The translations under genes were made by a program, and so were the position numbers. Below the pieces are notes generated by a model. The model was not told the DNA's origin, did not search any database, and saw only the letters and a list, made by a program, of their open reading frames with translations. From Haemonchus contortus (taxonomy: Eukaryota; Nematoda; Chromadorea; Rhabditida; Trichostrongylidae), in assembly GCA_000469685.2 (NCBI GenBank), contig LS997566.1, forward strand, positions 38,108,420 to 38,172,419: 64,000 nt of DNA, written 5' to 3'. Positions 12,901 through 21,409 of this stretch are shown here, piece by piece (within the stretch, counting starts at the first letter, position 1; each line of letters begins with the position of its first letter).

Positions 12901-15900
12901 TCGATCAGGCGAATGTCATTCAATTGCCTTAAATCAATTTAATTAAATTCATCCGAAGATAGGGTAGTTGTACGGAATTATAATAAATCGATAAAAAATA
13001 AACAACAGTAATCGCAGTGACAAAGCAAACAAGATAATGACAAAACCAGCAAAAGAAGAAATGCCTCCGGTCGTACATGGGATTTACGAAACGTCGATAA
13101 GGCTCGACGTACCTCACGGCGGAGATCAAGAATTCGTGATCGCGTGATCTAAGCCCCGTTAAAGCCCCATTGAAATCAAAAAGTAAACAACGTTAGAGAA
13201 TTCAAAGCCGTAAGTAACAATGCCTGACCAGTGATTGGTTGTAGATTAATCATACAAAGTAATATACAATAACTAGACAGAAATCATCGAAAAAAAATTG
13301 GAAAAAACGTCGAACCATGGAAGAAATGTAGGTCACATGAAGAATTGATTGATTTTGGGTAGGAAGCCCAGCCTGGCCAATAGGCTCATCACTGGTAGCC
13401 GTATAATTCGTACAGGAATTTTCGTAGAATTTAAGAAGCGGACTTTAGCATCAGCTGGCTTCTTAAACGGGTGTGGTGCAGGATGAACGAAATCGTCGCG
13501 TCGCGGCGAGAGAGACGCCGCGCGCGAAGGATGTAGCAGAATGCAGCAGCAAGTGGGAAATTGAGGAACAAACGAAGTAACACATTCGCGCGTGTGTGAG
13601 TGCCGCGCGTGGCGGCGTTCGTTGTGCTATCCGCCATAATTCTGTACTGCTCTTTATTCACTTATTATACTATTTCCTCCGTTATCTGCTGCCTTCAACT
13701 ACTCTGGCGCTGCTCCTAGTCGCAAGGGGGCAAAGTTTTATCTGAGTCAATTGCGACAGCTACAGGTGAAGTGTTTGTAATTCGGTGTGTTTCTTTTGTT
13801 GCCGTGAGTCGATCAATCGAGCCAATATTGGATTTTTGTCTGATCTCGCCCTTGTGATAAATGATGGATACCCCAGTCACACACATTCTTAAGAGTGGCA
13901 AACGAGCTCGAGTTATTTCCCCGGATGGTCCTGTAGCGTCGCCGGAATTGGTTGAGGTTCTCAAGCAGGTCAATGAGTCTAAAGCCGTACCAGATTGTCT
14001 GAAGAAATTCGTGTTGTCTATCTCCAGCCAGCTTAGCGCAATTGTCCAAGAGAATGCGTTTCTGCGTGAGCGTCTTGAAGCATATAAAGATTTAGAGAAG
14101 GAAAATGAAGCCCTGAGAGAACGTATACGTTTGTATGAGCAAAAAATGACTTCTAGTTCTCCTGTTTCTAATTCTACTGCCTGTAAACCTTTGTCTTATG
14201 AGGAAATCGAGCGGAAACGCTCGATAGTTATTGCTGGTGTTCCTGAGTTACATGCTAATAGTTGTCTTGAAAGAGTCAGATATGATTTTCAAAGTGTCGT
14301 TAATATTCTGATGCATCTTAATATTGATTGTCTGCCAGTATCGGTTTATAGGCTAGGAAAGTGGTATCCTGGGAAGAGTCGGCTTATCAAAGTTGTTTTG
14401 CCTTCTTCGAAATTTCAGAGAATAGCTGTTAGTAAAGCCCCTCTTCTTCGCAGCTTCCCCGGCAAGGGCGTATTCCTCAGAGAATCGCTTACTGTCGAGG
14501 AAAGAACGAGGAGAAGAGAGGCTCGCCTCATTACTCGTTCGAATGCTGCTATTAATCGTGAATCAAGTAATGTCAATGGTTTATCGCACGTCGTTCGTGA
14601 TGATAATGATAATGATGTTTCACTTACTTCTTTACGTACGCCGGTAAACTAGTAAGCTCTCCGCGGTTAGGAAATAATGAAATCCGCTGTTTCTTCTGTA
14701 ATATTCGTTCATTGCACAAGAATGCGCAATCTCTTGCTTACTTAATGGCCGCAAGGGACTATGATGTCGTGGGCCTTACCGAAACGTGGTTAAAATCTTA
14801 CAGTCAGCTTGAGCCGCTACTTGGAGAATTAATCGCCGCGTACGAAATATTCAGATGCGACCGACCCAGGATTAAAGGAGGGGGTGTAGCGTTACTTATT
14901 AGGCGGACCCTGTTTCCAATCCTCGTTTTTCATGAAAGTATTTCTAAAGCATATGAAATCCTCTCGTGTGATCTCCAGTTGAATAATGGCACTCATAGGC
15001 TTATCCTTACTTACAGAGCTCCTAGATGCAACTCACTACACAATGAGCAATTATCCAAATGTGTCGGCGATTTAACGTCTTGTGACAAAGTATGTCTTTT
15101 GATGGGTGACTTCAATTACCCCGACATTGACTGGGATGCTAGTCTTCCACAGGCTACTGGCTGTGCAGGCACATTCATGGAAATGATATCTAGCTATCGT
15201 TACTCTCAATTAGTCACGTCCAGCACCAGAGGACAACATGTACTCGATTTACTCTTTTGCAATAATCCCGATGCTATCTCTAAGACCAGTGTGGCAGCGC
15301 CGGTTGGTAATAGCGATCATGCGTCGGTTGACTTCACGATTCGTAGTCCTATTAACAGAGCTTTGTTTGTGCTGAGGTACAATTTCAAACAAGCCGACTA
15401 TGCGGCTATCAATGATTATCTCAGTTCTGTCGACTGGTATGGTTCTTTCAATAATTGCAGTGATCCATTGGACATGTATGACTTGTTTTTGTTCATATTA
15501 AGGCACTGCATTAGTTTATTTGTGCCTCTAGCCAAAGTGTCGCTTAACTGCCCAAACATGCCAGCCTATCTGGCTTCAGCATATGATATTAAAACTAAAG
15601 CTTATAAAAAGGCCGTTCTCTCTAATTCAGAAGACGACTGGAAAGAGTATAAAAGGATTTCGTCAGGGTTCGAGAAAAAGCTTTTGAAATACAATATTTC
15701 CGTTGAGAAAAAAGTCATAGAATCCAAAAGTAAGGCTACTTTGTACAAGTTTATTAATTTTCGCATCAATAGGAAAGAAGGAGTGAGCGCTCTCAGGAAA
15801 GCTGACGGTACTATAACAGCTTCGGACTTGGATAAAGCAGAATTATTAGCTGAGATTTTTGAAACAGTCTTTACCAACGATGTTTCTGTTTCTCCCCCTG

Positions 15901-18106
15901 GTCAACCTTTTGGAGCAGCTCCTCCACTTATGGAGGACTCGATTTGGTTCAATCGTACACAGATTCTCGAACTTATCTCCAAGTGGAGAAGTGGTTCTTC
16001 GTTGACCCCTGACGGAATTCCATTTATATTCATCAAAAATGTCGCCTCCAACATCTCATCCCCACTCGAGTATCTTTTCAATTTGATGTTCTTTCAGTCA
16101 GTTGTCCCGCATACCTGGCGGCATGCTTATGTGATTCCAATTAGGAAACGGCCTCCCTATTCCGATCCTAATAATTATAGGCCTATCTCCATTACTTCTG
16201 TATTCTGTAGACTCTTTGAGAAGCTTGTTAAAAAAGCTTTGGTGAGTCATTCAAATAGCAATCGCATTTTTCGCCCCATTAACATGGATTTAGAGAGAAA
16301 AGGTCCACAATCACTGCAATGTTGGAGTCTCTGAATGACTGGTCCTCAGAATTGGATAGTAAGAACAGTCTGGATGTTATATACTTTGATTTTGAAAAAG
16401 CTTTTGACAGAGTGGTCCATACCGCGCTGTTACAAAAGCTTGCTCAAGTGGGTATCCACGCCAGGATTATTAAATGGATCGAGGCTTTTCTCAAGCAGCG
16501 TACTTTTCAAGTAGTGGTTATTGGAACTTTTTCCAAAGTCAGAAGCGCACCCAGCGGAGTACCCCAAGGGAGCGTCCTGTCTCCTATTTTGTTCAATATT
16601 TTCGCCTTCGATCTCCTTACTTGATAGAGCGCTTTGACGTCAAAGTGAAAATGTTCGCGGACGATTTGAAGATATATAGAGGCGTTGGTAATAGAGCTAA
16701 TCAGCTTCAGCTAGCGATAGATGCCATTTCTCAATGGTCTGGAAGCAATCTACTCCCTTTGTCTGCGCATAAAACTAAAGTTCTGCATCTTGGTCGGAAT
16801 AATCCCAAAATACAATATCATATTAACGACTCTGTTCTCGACGCAGTTGATATGGTTAGAGATCTTGGCTTTGTTATCGATTCTAACTTGCGTTTCGAGC
16901 ACCACCTGAAAAATATTATAGCAAAAGCCGACCAGAGAGTATTTTTGCTGTTCAAGACGTTTAAATCTAGGGACCCGACACTGCTTCTCAAAGCATATAA
17001 AATTTATGTGCGTTCAGTTCTCGAGTACGGCACCTGTATTTATTACCCCCACACGAAGAAGTTCTTGGGGAAACTGGAAAAGGTGCAGAATGGCTTTTCT
17101 AGGAAACTATTCATCAGAACCTTAGGTTTTAATTATTCCAGCATACCTCGTGGCCTCATTAGGAACAAGTTGCTCAATTTGGATGCATTATCCTTAAGGC
17201 TGAGGAGGAACGACATTCTTATGGTATATAATATTCTTCATAAACGAGTTGATCTCGGTAGTGACGCCTTTTATAAATTAATGCCATCTACTACGAGAGG
17301 AGAGAAGCTTAAGCTTTCTTTCCGAAAACCACGTTCAACAGTAGGGCGCAGGTTCTTCACGGTTCGCGCGGGCTCAGAGTACTTGAAAATGAGTAAGACC
17401 GTGCAAATTTCTTCTAAATTTGCTAGCTTCAGGAAAGCGGTATTTCATTATCTCCATCGCGCCAACAAATAAGGCATAATTTTCGTTATGTGGTTCACCA
17501 TGTTCTACTAACATTTGTTGTAATTTGTGTTTTGGTTTGTTGTTAATTGCTGTTTTATTTCTACATGCTGTACATGTGTTTGGCATGTAATAAATGAAAA
17601 TGAAAAAACACTAGAATCATGTCATGAGAAATAATCGCATAACGATTGAGCTGTGGGCAGAACGCTTGAACTTTTACAACGAGGCAAATGGTTCGCGACA
17701 GCCGCGTGCGGCATATCGATTACACAGAACCGTTCCTACTGACCGTCTCCCCTTCTCAAAATACGTCTAAATGTTCTTGGCTGGCTGTCAAGTACATGTC
17801 GCGTCCTGTAAAGTCCGCTCAACTTCAACTGAAACACAACTTTTTCATTTCGCTAGCAATTATTCAGATTTTTTACTTTTCTGCGCAGATAGTAATGTCA
17901 TTGTTTATCTACCGTATCTTCAAAATCGATTCTTTCTATTTCAGGTTTCGTCAATGCAAAGCACCTCTTTCCAAGCCATGGAAGAGCCATTTATGTTTAT
18001 GGTCAAAGAGATTCTACAAGATCGTTTCAACGAAAAAGCCGAAGGACTATTCCGAAAGTTCTTTCAGTTTTGTCTGAAATATATGGTCGAAGGCTATAAC
18101 GGCTAA
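6949..18106 (+). CDS. Globin (nematode glb-type), 5 exons, 189 aa
   Basis: Exons are 6949-7055, 8445-8522, 9933-10056, 10525-10623 and 17945-18106. All have GT-AG borders and consistent phases, ending in TAA. The protein is a single globin domain (about residues 40-185) after a basic, proline-rich N-terminal extension. Visible landmarks are the helix A tryptophan W45 (in LKNYWKAV), F60 at B10, and the proximal heme-binding histidine H133 (in VGKMHRTK). The C-terminal G/H helices contain MEEPFMFMVKEILQ and FRKFFQFCLKYM. By manual alignment with neuroglobin, position E7 is Thr97 instead of His and CD1 is Tyr74 instead of Phe. The second intron splits codon 62 in phase 2, the classical B12.2 globin position. 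It probably binds heme and oxygen or acts as a sensor or redox protein. The exact paralogue is not identified. A LINE occupies its last intron. Confidence 0.9.
7056..8444 (+). other. Globin intron 1
   Basis: GT-AG intron of 1389 bp. No copy of the SINE or foldback families could be recognised in it; two short minus-strand open frames (7078-7269, 7666-7854) resemble no known protein. Confidence 0.6.
9448..9750 (+). mobile_element. tRNA-derived SINE in globin intron 2
   Basis: It begins GAGCGGAGGTGGTGTAGTGG with an exact A box. The B-box region reads GTTCAAATCCC, which still fits GWTCRANNC. The body follows the family: TTGGAACCAAACTCGACTGG, AGGATAAAAGCACTGG, CACATACGCACTCATT and CGCCACTACGATTCTGAATG, with a tail TTTATCCTTTAACCTTTATCC. 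The duplicated tail unit resembles the short 3' tandem repeats of LINE-mobilised SINEs. The open frames over it are repeat-derived. Confidence 0.88.
10757..11029. mobile_element. Foldback element with GGCCGGCC-rich arms
   Basis: The left arm (10757-10877) and right arm (10900-11029) are inverted copies separated by a 22-nt loop. They differ by a few substitutions and an 8-nt insertion in the right arm. The outer ends are TGGCTGCTTTCATAGTCC on the left and the complement of TAGGCAGCTTTCATAGTCC on the right. Next comes a GCCGGCCGGCC palindrome, then a unique core. There is no coding capacity beyond mirror-image open frames. It shares only its ends with the elements at 19866, 20519 and 53754. 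Confidence 0.85.
11180..11430 (-). mobile_element. tRNA-derived SINE, diverged
   Basis: On the + strand the complement of the family is readable: GTGCACCAACAACGCATTCG, CGTATTTGGCCTATACGC, GTCAGTTGATGTACGAATTC, ACTTTATCCTATCGGATAAG. The right end is the complement of the SINE head (GTGGTAGCGCTCCACTTGAC ... ACCTTC). Promoter boxes are eroded. Confidence 0.6.
12141..12482. repeat. 9-bp target-site duplications of the MITE
   Basis: CCAAGTGGA occurs at 12141-12149 and 12474-12482, directly abutting the inverted repeats. A 9-bp duplication is typical of Mutator-like DNA transposons. Confidence 0.8.
12150..12473. mobile_element. MITE, 324 bp, Mutator-like
   Basis: About 50 bp of terminal inverted repeat with six mismatches, starting GGTGAAAATGAAGTTGGGGG on the left and GGTTAAAATGTAGTTGGGGG (complement) on the right. 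A second inner inverted repeat follows (CTTCTAAAAGTTAGGG near 12250 against its complement near 12365), so the whole element can fold on itself. It has no transposase. The 9-bp target duplication and GG ends suggest the Mutator superfamily; hAT and P are less likely because they make 8-bp duplications. Confidence 0.85.
13861..14652 (+). CDS. LINE ORF1, coiled-coil RNA-binding protein, 263 aa
   Basis: An intact frame starts ATGATGGAT and ends with two consecutive in-frame stops, TAG TAA, at 14650-14655. Residues about 60-97 form a leucine-rich coiled coil (VQENAFLRERLEAYKDLEKE and onwards), which would oligomerise the protein. The C-terminal half (SIVIAGVPE ... RLGKWYPGKSRLIKVVLP ... VFLRESLTVEERTRRREAR) matches the RRM-like nucleic-acid-binding region of CR1/L2-type ORF1 proteins. 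Its role in the family is to package element RNA. The intact frame next to a broken ORF2 suggests a fairly young insertion. Confidence 0.85.
   Translation: MMDTPVTHILKSGKRARVISPDGPVASPELVEVLKQVNESKAVPDCLKKFVLSISSQLSAIVQENAFLRERLEAYKDLEKENEALRERIRLYEQKMTSSSPVSNSTACKPLSYEEIERKRSIVIAGVPELHANSCLERVRYDFQSVVNILMHLNIDCLPVSVYRLGKWYPGKSRLIKVVLPSSKFQRIAVSKAPLLRSFPGKGVFLRESLTVEERTRRREARLITRSNAAINRESSNVNGLSHVVRDDNDNDVSLTSLRTPVN
14616..17472 (+). pseudogene. LINE ORF2 (endonuclease-reverse transcriptase), two frameshifts and one stop
   Basis: The frame opens at 14616, overlaps the end of ORF1, and contains no ATG before the endonuclease begins (CNIRSLHKNAQSLAYL). Endonuclease motifs are LTETW near 14775, GDFNYPDIDWD near 15105 and the SDH motif at 15312-15320. 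RT motifs are NNYRPISITSVFCRLFEK near 16170, DFEKAFDRVVH near 16388, GVPQGSVLSPILFN near 16557 and the catalytic FADD at 16654-16665. A one-base shift lies at about 16270 and a second at about 16612. A TAA at 16280-16282 replaces a CAA glutamine codon (C-to-T). The thumb region continues to the stop at 17470. Only these three lesions are evident over about 950 codons. Confidence 0.92.
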
Positions 18107-19750
18107 AACAATCACTTCCTGATGTTCAGTCGTTCAATGTTCATCACTTACGGGAAGTAGCCACCAGCGCTGTCTTCATAGTCCAAATGGCGATTTTTGA
18201 TTCGAAACACATCCATTGGATTCAATATTTCCAAAAGAAATCGGAATCTCTCTGGAAGTTCTTTTGTTAAGCTTATTTTGAACTGAACTATTGGGTGCCG
18301 AAAGAGCTGGAGGCTCTATAAGAACTCGTGGATTTTCCCAAAAAACGGAGATTCCACGTTCCCTTGATAGGACCTCTCCCATAAGGTGAGACAGAGGGAA
18401 TCGGCGTCGTTATAGCATTTATGGGCTGCTTCTTGGCTCCCATCGAAGTCCACGGCTTACTAGGAGTTGGAACCAGTTGCTTAAATATTAATCTAAATTC
18501 GTTCGGCTGACCCTACCTCTCTATTTATCCCTCAGTCATTTCTGATTATGCTATTTTTATGTTCGTATCTATAACGCGTTGTCTCCTGAACCTAACACTA
18601 AATGAATACATCGCCGTGACATACACCTTCACGCGCTGCCACTAGGTTGAGGTTTGCTACGGTTCTGGTGAAAGAGCCGGTTGATATAGTTTTCACTGTT
18701 CTCGGTCTATCACAATATTTGCTCCTCTAAGCACACCCCTTCAAATATGTAGGATTCTAGGTCTACCTGGATGTTCTAGTGTATGTTCTGAGGATTTGAA
18801 TAATTTATACGGGCTCCTACTATTCTTTTCTTTATATTTAAATAATTGAAACTGCTTACCTTAGGAATTAGGGAATGTGTTTAAAATTGTACTGGTTTTT
18901 TCAATGTCATTAGCTCATTTCCGTTGTCAATCAGTAAATGCATTTGCCACTTAAGGTCAGCTAGCTGGCAATACCCCTTTCTGGCCACCGATAAAGGTGG
19001 GCGGAGCTCCCCACGTCCTCTTTTTGGGACGAACCTCTTTTGTGTGGTTAAAATTAGCCATGCTTTTCAAAAACACATCTTTCGAACTCCACTTCCACTT
19101 CTAATTGGGAAGTTTCGCCATAATGCTCCCAGAATTTAATCAATAGCTGATATTATACATCTGTGGCATATAATTTTTGATAGTTTGCCAAAAATAAGTT
19201 CTGTTGAGATGAGGAATTCGTGAATGTAATATATAATGTAATTTATGTGTACGTAAGCATGTGCGTATTCTTATGATCTCATTGCTAATCGATTATCTAT
19301 GTGTTATAATTGTCACATGCGATCGACTGCTTTGTATCAATTCATCCATGTAAAAACTCTGGCATGATCTGTACTTTGATCGATAATCGATTGAAATTCT
19401 ATCGATCACTGTTCCTTTCTTTTCATTTCTTTCGTTACTATCCACTCTTTTATCATTGCTGGATGTCTTGATACATTGTTCTCTGGGATGCTCAATTAAA
19501 TTTTCCTCAGTCTGAGTTGAAAGAGTTCACCAAGGTAGATACTTGAGGTCCCATTTTAGACCTATTAGGGGGGAAGCGGGTGCTTGAGGATTCACCTGAA
19601 TCCTAATCACCTCTAGTTTCCGGAGCAGCATTGAAAAGCCGGGCTGGTGGTCGTCCTCCTTCTGCTGCAGAGCGTATAAAGGTCACCTTTTTCCTTCATG
19701 ACGACGACCATTGCCGAAAGGAAATAACTTAGTTTGAAGATACTGGAAGC
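18107..19750. other. Intergenic between convergent genes
   Basis: It follows the globin stop. No canonical AATAAA was seen close to the stop. A solo foldback end-like sequence (GCTGTCTTCATAGTCC at 18169-18184) is the only repeat signature recognised. No gene was seen. Confidence 0.5.
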
Positions 19751-19754
19751 CGGT

Positions 19755-20235
19755 ATCCCAAACCCTGTAGAACCGATTCAGCAGAAATTGCGCAACACTG
19801 CGAAGTTATCCTACAGTGTGCGAGGGAAACACTGGGAGAGACTCGAGGCGAATTTCGAGAAGACAAGGCTGCTTTCATAATCCGCGAGTGAGCGAGCTAG
19901 CGCGCGGGCCAACTCCTGGACTACATATGAAAGCAACCAAAGAAGCGCTGCTCTGGAACGATGAAGTCCAACGAACTGGAGGCAGAAGAAAGCGGAGGAA
20001 GAAACTCCAGAAGGCCTAACTACCTGCAAACCTTCGGAGACGTTCGTGAAGTCCAGTGAAAACAGGGAGAATGCAGTCCTGATCTGATCAAGCCTTATGA
20101 GGCCAGATATAGGTGGAATACCTGACAGGCTCCCAACCGAAGAATTCCACCGTGAGAATAGACCCCAAGTAGAAGTGACGGCTGGTCACATCGTACTCTG
20201 GACAGAGGATGAGGTGTAGGAGATTGTCCACTGAG
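19755..20235 (+). pseudogene. RTE-type LINE fragment, decayed and interrupted
   Basis: Fragments in different frames match the connector between endonuclease and RT of nematode RTE elements. They are CARETLGETRGEFREDK (about 19817-19867), KEALLWNDEVQ (from about 19938), and LPTEEFHRENRPQ followed by LWTEDEV (about 20130-20220). Motifs of this kind (ETLG..., W-W/L-W-x-D-EV, EEF and WTE-EV blocks) occur in the same order in RTE polyproteins. The first two blocks are split by the foldback at 19866-19939. Stops and frameshifts are frequent. This is recognition by motif order only. Confidence 0.55.
19866..19939. mobile_element. Short foldback element inside the RTE fragment
   Basis: It begins AAGGCTGCTTTCATAATCC and ends with the complement of TTGGTTGCTTTCAT, the shared end of this foldback group. 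The inside is GC-rich and partly palindromic (GCGAGCTAGCGCGCGGGCC). It sits between two segments of one RTE reading frame, which shows it is an insertion. Confidence 0.65.
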
Positions 20236-20518
20236 TGACCCTCGAGCCTATCGCAATTTTGGGAGCTTCAGGATGGGTGTTTTACCCTGGATGGTCTCCT
20301 CTGACATGATGAACTGCAACAGCCGACATCATTACCGATCACAATCAACCCGGTGGCATTTGTCAGCTCCGATTTCTGTCTTCGTGAGGCCTAGACAAGC
20401 AAAGTAGAACTTTGTGGCAGGACCTTGATAGTGAAAAGGAGGTTTGTGCACAACTCGAACACTAGTAGCACACAACGGTTTGTTTCGACAGCAAAGTATG
20501 TGGGTGGGCACTTATACT

Positions 20519-20651
20519 AGTGGCTGCTTCCATAGTCCCTAGAACTACTCAGCCGGCGGTATTGACCAAGATTCAATTGTAAACAAGGGGCAAACGCCAC
20601 CCACGACCGGCGCGCTTGTGGACCGGATCGCGGACTATGAAAGCAGCCACT
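20519..20651. mobile_element. Foldback-group element with unrelated core
   Basis: The ends are AGTGGCTGCTTCCATAGTCC (20519-20538) and the exact complement of AGTGGCTGCTTTCATAGTCC (20632-20651). They are 20-bp inverted repeats with one mismatch. The 93-bp inside is not self-complementary and shares nothing obvious with the other members. Confidence 0.75.
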
Positions 20652-20836
20652 GAATTCGTCATTCGTCAAATTTCCTCAGATTGTTTTCAAATGCAAGAGG
20701 CTTTCTAGAAGGTTGCAAACTCTCAATTTCAACAAAAAGAAAATCGACTAAAAGAACACTTCCAGATCAGCTACTAAACAGCTATTTAAATCGATTTCTC
20801 GATCGATAATCGATGATACTGCTAAATTTCATGTTC

Positions 20837-21158
20837 TAATCAATAAATGGGGCGGAGGTGGTGTAGTGGCAAGTGACGCACTATATCACATGCACGGTCT
20901 GGGGTTCGAATCCCGGATCGATGCCAGCCTAGGCCAACCGAGCCTTTCATCCCTCCGGGGTCGGTGAATTGGTACCAAATTCGTCTGGTAGGATAAAAGC
21001 ACTGGCTTGTACATCAGCTGGCCACCGCAATTCATTGAATAGGCCACATACGCACTCATTGCGCCACTACGATTCTGAATGGAAGTCGAATGCGCTGGTG
21101 CATCCCTCAGACAGAATTGATTAACGCCAAAAATTTTATCCTTTTTAATCAATAAATG
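20837..21158. repeat. Perfect 13-bp target-site duplication of the SINE
   Basis: TAATCAATAAATG is present at 20837-20849 and 21146-21158, immediately flanking the SINE at 20850-21145. Duplications of this length arise from LINE-type target-primed insertion. Confidence 0.93.
20850..21145 (+). mobile_element. tRNA-derived SINE, best-preserved copy
   Basis: 296 bp starting GGGCGGAGGTGGTGTAGTGG. The RNA polymerase III A box is GGTGTAGTGG at 20860-20869 and the B box is GGTTCGAATCC at 20903-20913. The spacing is that of a tRNA gene. A non-tRNA body follows, ending in ...AATTTTATCC and a T run that serves as a pol III stop. It is flanked by a perfect 13-bp duplication. The tail differs from the CR1-like LINE tail in this window, so another LINE type (perhaps RTE) probably mobilises it. 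Confidence 0.95.
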
Positions 21159-21348
21159 ACAACTTCTAGTCAGATAGTCAACTATATAGATGACATCATT
21201 GATTTGCCTTACCACTTTTATTTACAGAGTTTTTGACCATAAAAAAGTTCGAAAATCACTCATTTGCGATTTCACAGGTACTTATGGCGAAAAACGCCGT
21301 ACTTACCGAGATCTAATGACCATTACTCGATGAAAACCATCTCAAAAC

Positions 21349-21354
21349 TTTATT
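21349..21354 (-). terminator. Polyadenylation signal of the oxidoreductase gene
   Basis: AATAAA on the minus strand (TTTATT on +), 56 bases beyond the stop codon at 21410-21412. The position fits a short nematode 3'UTR. Confidence 0.6.
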
Positions 21355-21409
21355 TAAGATCTAAGAAGAAAAATTCTAAGACACTTTAACAACGTCCTAT
21401 CAGCACCGG

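Larger units (their letters stand above)
13430..17606 (+). mobile_element. CR1-like non-LTR retrotransposon (LINE), nearly complete
   Basis: Layout is a GC-rich 5' leader (from about 13490), ORF1 (13861-14652), ORF2 with endonuclease and reverse transcriptase (14616-17472, broken), a 120-bp 3'UTR, and a tail of AATAAATGAAAATGAAAA near 17588-17606. Its 5' boundary is uncertain. The short A-rich tail, the coiled-coil ORF1 and the apurinic-type endonuclease fit the CR1/L2/Jockey group; CR1 is my best call. No clear target duplication was found. It lies in the last intron of the globin on the same strand. Confidence 0.85.
10624..17944 (+). other. Globin intron 4, 7.3 kb, loaded with mobile elements
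   Basis: From left to right it holds a foldback (10757-11029), a minus-strand SINE (11180-11430), a MITE (12150-12473) and a CR1-like LINE (about 13430-17606, same strand as the globin). The remaining parts (11431-12149, 12474-13430 and 17607-17944) show no recognisable content. The other globin introns are 1389, 1410 and 468 bp. Confidence 0.8.

Noticed and set aside
15602..15877. Antisense 91-codon frame in the LINE
   Set aside because: Shadow of ORF2 on the opposite strand.
20860..20913. tRNA gene suggested by A and B boxes
   Set aside because: There is no acceptor-stem pairing or normal anticodon arm, and the same sequence recurs with a 220-bp non-tRNA body and target duplications; it is a SINE head.
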